Of a stretch of DNA of 64,000 nt, positions 59,960 through 64,000 are shown piece after piece. The notes beneath the pieces are model-generated. The model did no database searches. It worked only from the letters and a program-made list of their open reading frames with translations, and had not been told where the DNA came from. The stretch covers positions 29,215,475 to 29,279,474 of the forward strand of contig NC_063188.1 in the NCBI RefSeq assembly GCF_023159225.1. The letters are read 5' to 3'. Both the position numbers and the translations under genes were made by a program. Source of the DNA: Perognathus longimembris pacificus (lineage: Eukaryota > Chordata > Mammalia > Rodentia > Heteromyidae). Every line of letters starts with the position of its first letter. Position 1 is the first letter of the stretch.

Positions 59960-60140
59960 GGCTGCTTAGATTTAATTGTAGCATCCCTATTCCCTAGTCG
60001 TGTGTTTGGACAAGTACTGTACTTGTTTCCTCATCTGTGAAATGAAGATGACAGAATCTTCTACCTCAGAAAATTGTGAGCAATTATAAAGCATAAATTC
60101 AATAGAAATGTGCCTCAGACATAATGTGTTCAGATATTAT
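59960..60140 (+). mobile_element. MIR-type SINE relic
   Basis: 'tgtttcctcatctgtgaaatg' core (60,026-60,046), 'ctacctcagaaaattgtgag' and 'tgtgcctcagac' match the MIR consensus order. Confidence 0.65.
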
Positions 60141-60245
60141 TTTAATCATTTAAACCAACAATTTGAACTTTTTTCATGTTGAAAGCACTGCCTTTTACCA
60201 ATGCCTCATCTAGGAAAAATAGAAAAACAGCTGTTATTATCTTTT

Positions 60246-60344
60246 TTTGTTTAGCTTTCTCTATATTTGTGGTGCTGAGGAATCGAACCCAGGGCTTCAT
60301 GTATATGAGATGAGCACTTTACCACTGGGCCATATTCCCAGCCC
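60246..60344 (-). mobile_element. ID-type tRNA SINE (monomer)
   Basis: Complement of the tRNA-like head with GGTTCGATTCC (60,279-60,289) and A box near 60,318-60,336. Target duplication tgttattatctttt is at 60,232-60,245 and 60,345-60,358. Confidence 0.9.
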
Positions 60345-60358
60345 TGTTATTATCTTTT

Positions 60359-60959
60359 GATTGCATCCATTTTTCCTTACTGAACAATGTCTTCTGACTT
60401 TGGGCATCCAGTATGCTGACTACATTGACTGTAGCCCACAGTTGAAATGATTTTCTTGGCTCTGGCTTCTTTTGGAAACAGTTGCTTAGCTAAAACTTGC
60501 CAAGTATTTCTTTCTCTGCAGAGCTATCTAGTCCCAATCTTCAGAGCCCGATGAACTAGTATATAAAATATTAAGATTTAGTTTTCGAATATGTTGCCAA
60601 CCTGAAGTATATTGGGATTTAGTATTGTTACTTCAATGATGTGATGAATATGTAATTAGAAAATTTAGACACTGTAAAAGGGCAAGAGGGAAGGGGACAC
60701 AAAAACAGTGAGTTCTGAGCCCTTTTTTGTTTCTCAACTTAATTGTTAAGCATAGGATGTATTCATATCTGTTATTTAAGAGTTAAGTATACTAAGACAT
60801 AGAAATATGAATATGATATGTTTAAAATCACACTGATGTTAAATTGAATGAATAGTTTTCAAATTCTAGTTTATCTGGCTCCAACATCTGTTCCAGTATT
60901 TAAAATAGTACTTTAGTAAGTGCTTCTCAGCTTGTACCTCTCTCTGAGGATTTCTTTTG
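60359..60959. other. Intergenic sequence
   Basis: Mostly unrecognised. 60,780-60,900 weakly resembles a reversed MIR. Confidence 0.4.
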
Positions 60960-61077
60960 GGGGAGTTTAATTTTTTTGAGCTTTAAGCATATTTTGGAAA
61001 TGAGGCCCTTGTCTGTTGTATAGACACTAAAGATCTTCTCCTAATCTGTGGGCTTTCTGTTTATCTTGCTAGCTATG
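60960..61077 (-). mobile_element. Inverted 5' segment of a twin-primed L1
   Basis: Minus-strand ORF2 sequence equivalent to about 19,013-19,135 of L1-1 (complement of KINRKPT-coding DNA), directly joined at 61,077 to a sense 3' segment. Confidence 0.85.
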
Positions 61078-61325
61078 GAGTCTTGTGCTTCAATCCAGAA
61101 GAATGGCATGGCCACAATGGTAAGGAAATAGAAAGATTGAGAAAAAAATATATTACACTAAGCAATCCAGACCCAAAGAAACATTGGCTGCATGGTTTCC
61201 CTCATTTGTAATAACTAGAATATGGCTAGGATATTTTTAGCAGAGGATCACGATAGCTCAATAGCTATGTGCATATGACTATATAAAATGCTTATCGAAA
61301 TTATCTCTAAGAAATGGAAACATGA

Positions 61326-61399
<74 letters not shown>

Positions 61400-61745
61400 T
61401 TGCAGTTACTTTTTTCTTTCTTCCTTTCTTTCTTTTGGTCCTGTTGTTTATTCCTTGTGACTTTTTTTAAATTTCTGTACCCTTTGTCAAGTATATAAGT
61501 TTATCTAATTTGGGGAAATGAAGGGAAATCACAGAAATGGTGGGACAAAGGGTGAACCAATTCATCAGTGATACTCACTAGACACTATGTTAGAAATGAA
61601 CTTTACAACTTGAGGAGAGGGCAGTTGGGGCAAGGTAATAGCAGGAAATGACGGAGGGGATAACATTGTTCAAAAAGAAATGTTCTCATGACCTCATTTA
61701 TGTAACTGTAACCCCTCTGTACATCACTTTTATAGTAAAAATTTA
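61078..61745 (+). mobile_element. Sense 3' segment of the twin-primed L1
   Basis: Begins near the equivalent of L1-1 19,640 (ORF2 last codons) and runs to the A-rich tail at 61,735-61,750. A dinucleotide microsatellite has expanded inside its 3' UTR. Confidence 0.87.
61329..61395. repeat. (TC)n(TG)n microsatellite
   Basis: About 14 TC units followed by about 19 TG units, within the L1 3' UTR. The Ser/Leu/Val/Cys-rich frame across it is an artefact of the repeat. Confidence 0.93.
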
Positions 61746-61954
61746 AAAAAAATATCTCTGGTTGGTATCATAAACCAAAATGTCAAGAATACTCTTTGGA
61801 ACATCTTATATGCAAAATGTAGGTGTCAGTGAAGAAGCATTATTATTATTATTCATAGCAATACTTAAATTACTATATTTCTACCACTCTGTTACACATT
61901 GAGTGTTTTTTTCACCATGACATGCAAAAATAAACAAACAAAATGGGTACTCTC

Positions 61955-62163
61955 GGAGCCTGGGATATAGCCTAGTGGCAAGAGTGCCTGCCTCGGTATG
62001 CCCGAGGCCCTAGGTTCGATTCCCCAGCACCACATATACAGAAAACGGCCAGAAGCGGCGCTGTGGCTCAAGTGGCAGAGTGCTAGCCTTGAGCGGGAAG
62101 AAGCCAGGGACAGTGCTTAGGCCCTGAGTCCAAGGCCCAGGACTGGCCAAAAAAAAAAAAAAA
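61955..62163 (+). mobile_element. Dimeric tRNA SINE, young subfamily
   Basis: Near-identical to the copy at 59,665 apart from a few changes in the head. A tail of about 20 bases. Perfect 15-base target duplication aaaatgggtactctc at 61,940-61,954 and 62,164-62,178. Confidence 0.94.
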
Positions 62164-62178
62164 AAAATGGGTACTCTC

Positions 62179-64000
62179 ATATATTTTCAACAAGTTAATG
62201 AATCCCCTTGATTATTTCACTGTAGAAGAAGATATAAAATGATGTTTACACTGACCTCTGAAAGGAAAGGAGGATATATATTAATCAAAAGTATAAATGC
62301 ACAAGGATTTTGCATTAAATCTGTGGTGTGCTAGTTGCTAAGGTGTAAGAGCCATGAACATGTAACATAATCTTCAAGCACATATATTAGCATAAATATG
62401 TCATGAGCCCATGAAACTCTATTCCAGAAAGGCTTAAGACTTTATATTTGGGAAAAAAAAAACATTTTTAACATAACTCAGTCTTTGCTGAACCACCCAA
62501 TTTTATAGTCCTAAGAGAAAAAAAAAACAGCTTGAAATTTTACTTCGATATATTAACTTCCCTGATGGTTTCTATGATAAATACATCTTCTTAAGAGGTC
62601 CCCCTTCTGAAAGGGGTATGCAAAAACTTGATTTTTATTTCTAGTATCCATTCTATATTATCAGGCAATACATTTAACACCTATCTTATCCAGACCTGTA
62701 GATAAACTGGATGTCACAGACAATGAGTTAGCATGACGTTTAGATTATACAAGAGAAGAAATGTCACTGACATAAAAAAATAAGCAGCTATATTAAGAAC
62801 ACACAAGTTAAGTAGTATGGATGAGGTAGACTCTAGATCAGCTGAATGTTTCTGGCAGCTAGGACATCAGGATGAAAATGGGTCACTTTTTGTGGATGAG
62901 TCTATTGCACATAATTCCTGCCTGTCATCTGTCCTTGAAAATACATAGTAAGAAATGGAAAATACATTCCTTTAAAAAGTAGGCAATTAGTGAAAGCTAA
63001 CAAAAACCTGGTTCTATGTTCTGCAGAAAGATAACATTTATGATAACTAGCTTGCCAAATAACTTTGTAATTATAGTTTTTGTGTTATATAAGACTTTAT
63101 TGATGGTGAAGGCACAATGTGACACAAACCAAAATAATCCAAAAGAGCAGAAAGCCAACTGGAAATAGTAGCCATTAATATAGACTTTCCTTTACCTTGC
63201 TACTACACTGCAGGAGAATATAGCATGGTACCAATACACTTCATTCTTCAGCTACAAAGCAAGGTCATGAACAATAATGAATAAAATATGTCTGTTTATG
63301 AATCAGCACCAGAGATGTCAAAAGAAAACCTAAAAGAAAAAAATGAATGAATTTGAAAAAGTACCACAGTCATAGATTATGTCTAAAAGTCAAAAGACAA
63401 GAAATTGATGAAAGAAAATCCACACAGGCAGCCAAGTGGCAGGGATCATATGGAACAAAGTATTAATATGGACAGAACAAATCAAAGCCAAGAAAGAAAT
63501 AAGAATAGAAGCAAAAAGAGCCTCCAGAAAACAAAAATAGTCAGATTACTGAAAGAATCCACCTAGTTGACTGATGTTCCAGGTTTTGCTACTCCTAAAT
63601 GTGAACTTTGAAGGGCTGCTTCAGCACTAAAAGTTTACATATCTTCTTCATAGGAATGGTACTTGATGTGAGGGCTTTATAACCCTTATTTTATTGTTAT
63701 TTTAAAAAGACTGATAATGTGTAAATTTAGATTAATGGATGAATCCTTAGGGTCAGACTTTTGTTCCAGCTTCCTGTAAATGTTAGAATAAAAACTTGTA
63801 CTTCTATTTATTCTTTCAGTGAAGACCGATTTGGCATGATACTTGAGCATTGGAGACAGCTACAAGGATTTTAAGTGCCTTCTATATTTGGAAAGGAAAA
63901 TAAGACTAGATTCCAAAATAGTTTTAACTTCAAATTTGAGCAAAATTTTTTGCTTACGAGTGGAGCAACACTTGTAGATGCTCTCTCTAAATTCAATTCA
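62179..64000. other. Intergenic sequence to the window end
   Basis: AT-rich, no gene or well-preserved repeat recognised. Confidence 0.45.

Noticed and set aside
61329..61395. Ser/Leu/Val/Cys-rich 60-codon frame resembling a membrane segment
   Set aside because: Translation of a (TC)n(TG)n microsatellite.
1..64000. CRISPR arrays, operons, riboswitches and other prokaryotic features
   Set aside because: The sequence is mammalian nuclear DNA. No spaced direct repeats or prokaryotic gene organisation occur.

Overview
The window is mammalian nuclear DNA with no intact host gene. It is AT-rich and built almost entirely of retroelements in AT-rich intergenic sequence. The SINEs are of rodent type: ID-like tRNA heads, B1/7SL-type elements, and dimeric tRNA SINEs whose right half begins GGCTCAAGTGGCAGAGTG. 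The L1 lineage is not the familiar mouse or rat one. A non-murid rodent, perhaps a castorimorph (geomyoid-type), is my best guess. The species is inferred from repeat style only.

Layout. Positions 1-11.4 kb hold intergenic sequence, one young dimeric SINE (3.8 kb), a processed KHDRBS3-like retropseudogene with perfect target-site duplications (4.47-6.02 kb), and a 5'-truncated minus-strand L1 (8.3-9.9 kb). Positions 11.5-21.3 kb are a stacked retroelement locus: a B1, a minus-strand L1 with a 5' inversion, a full-length plus-strand L1 (12,807-20,280) nested in that L1, and a further 0.9 kb retro-insert at the same target site. Positions 23.9-25.8 kb hold a short non-autonomous ERV with two LTRs, a Lys1,2-type primer binding site and a polypurine tract, but no recognisable gag, pol or env. 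Positions 27-31.1 kb hold three SINEs, an ancient L1-type element split by a younger L1, and a minus-strand solo LTR. Positions 32.2-44.9 kb are a minus-strand L1 (A) split by an almost full-length minus-strand L1 (B), with a SINE inside A's ORF1. Positions 45-64 kb are mainly old repeats (ancient L1, MIR, L2, MER5-like), a solo LTR in a CA repeat, a SINE/L1 chimera within one target-site duplication (58.4-59.3 kb), a twin-primed L1 (61 kb) and more young SINEs.

All L1 open reading frames here are broken by stops or frameshifts, so none of these copies looks able to move itself. The SINEs, the retropseudogene and the chimera all have A-rich tails and target duplications typical of L1-driven mobilisation. 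I found no novel protein-coding system. The most informative signals are the nested and chimeric insertion architectures, a shared 5'-inversion breakpoint in two L1 copies, and the unidentified 252-codon frame in the short ERV.
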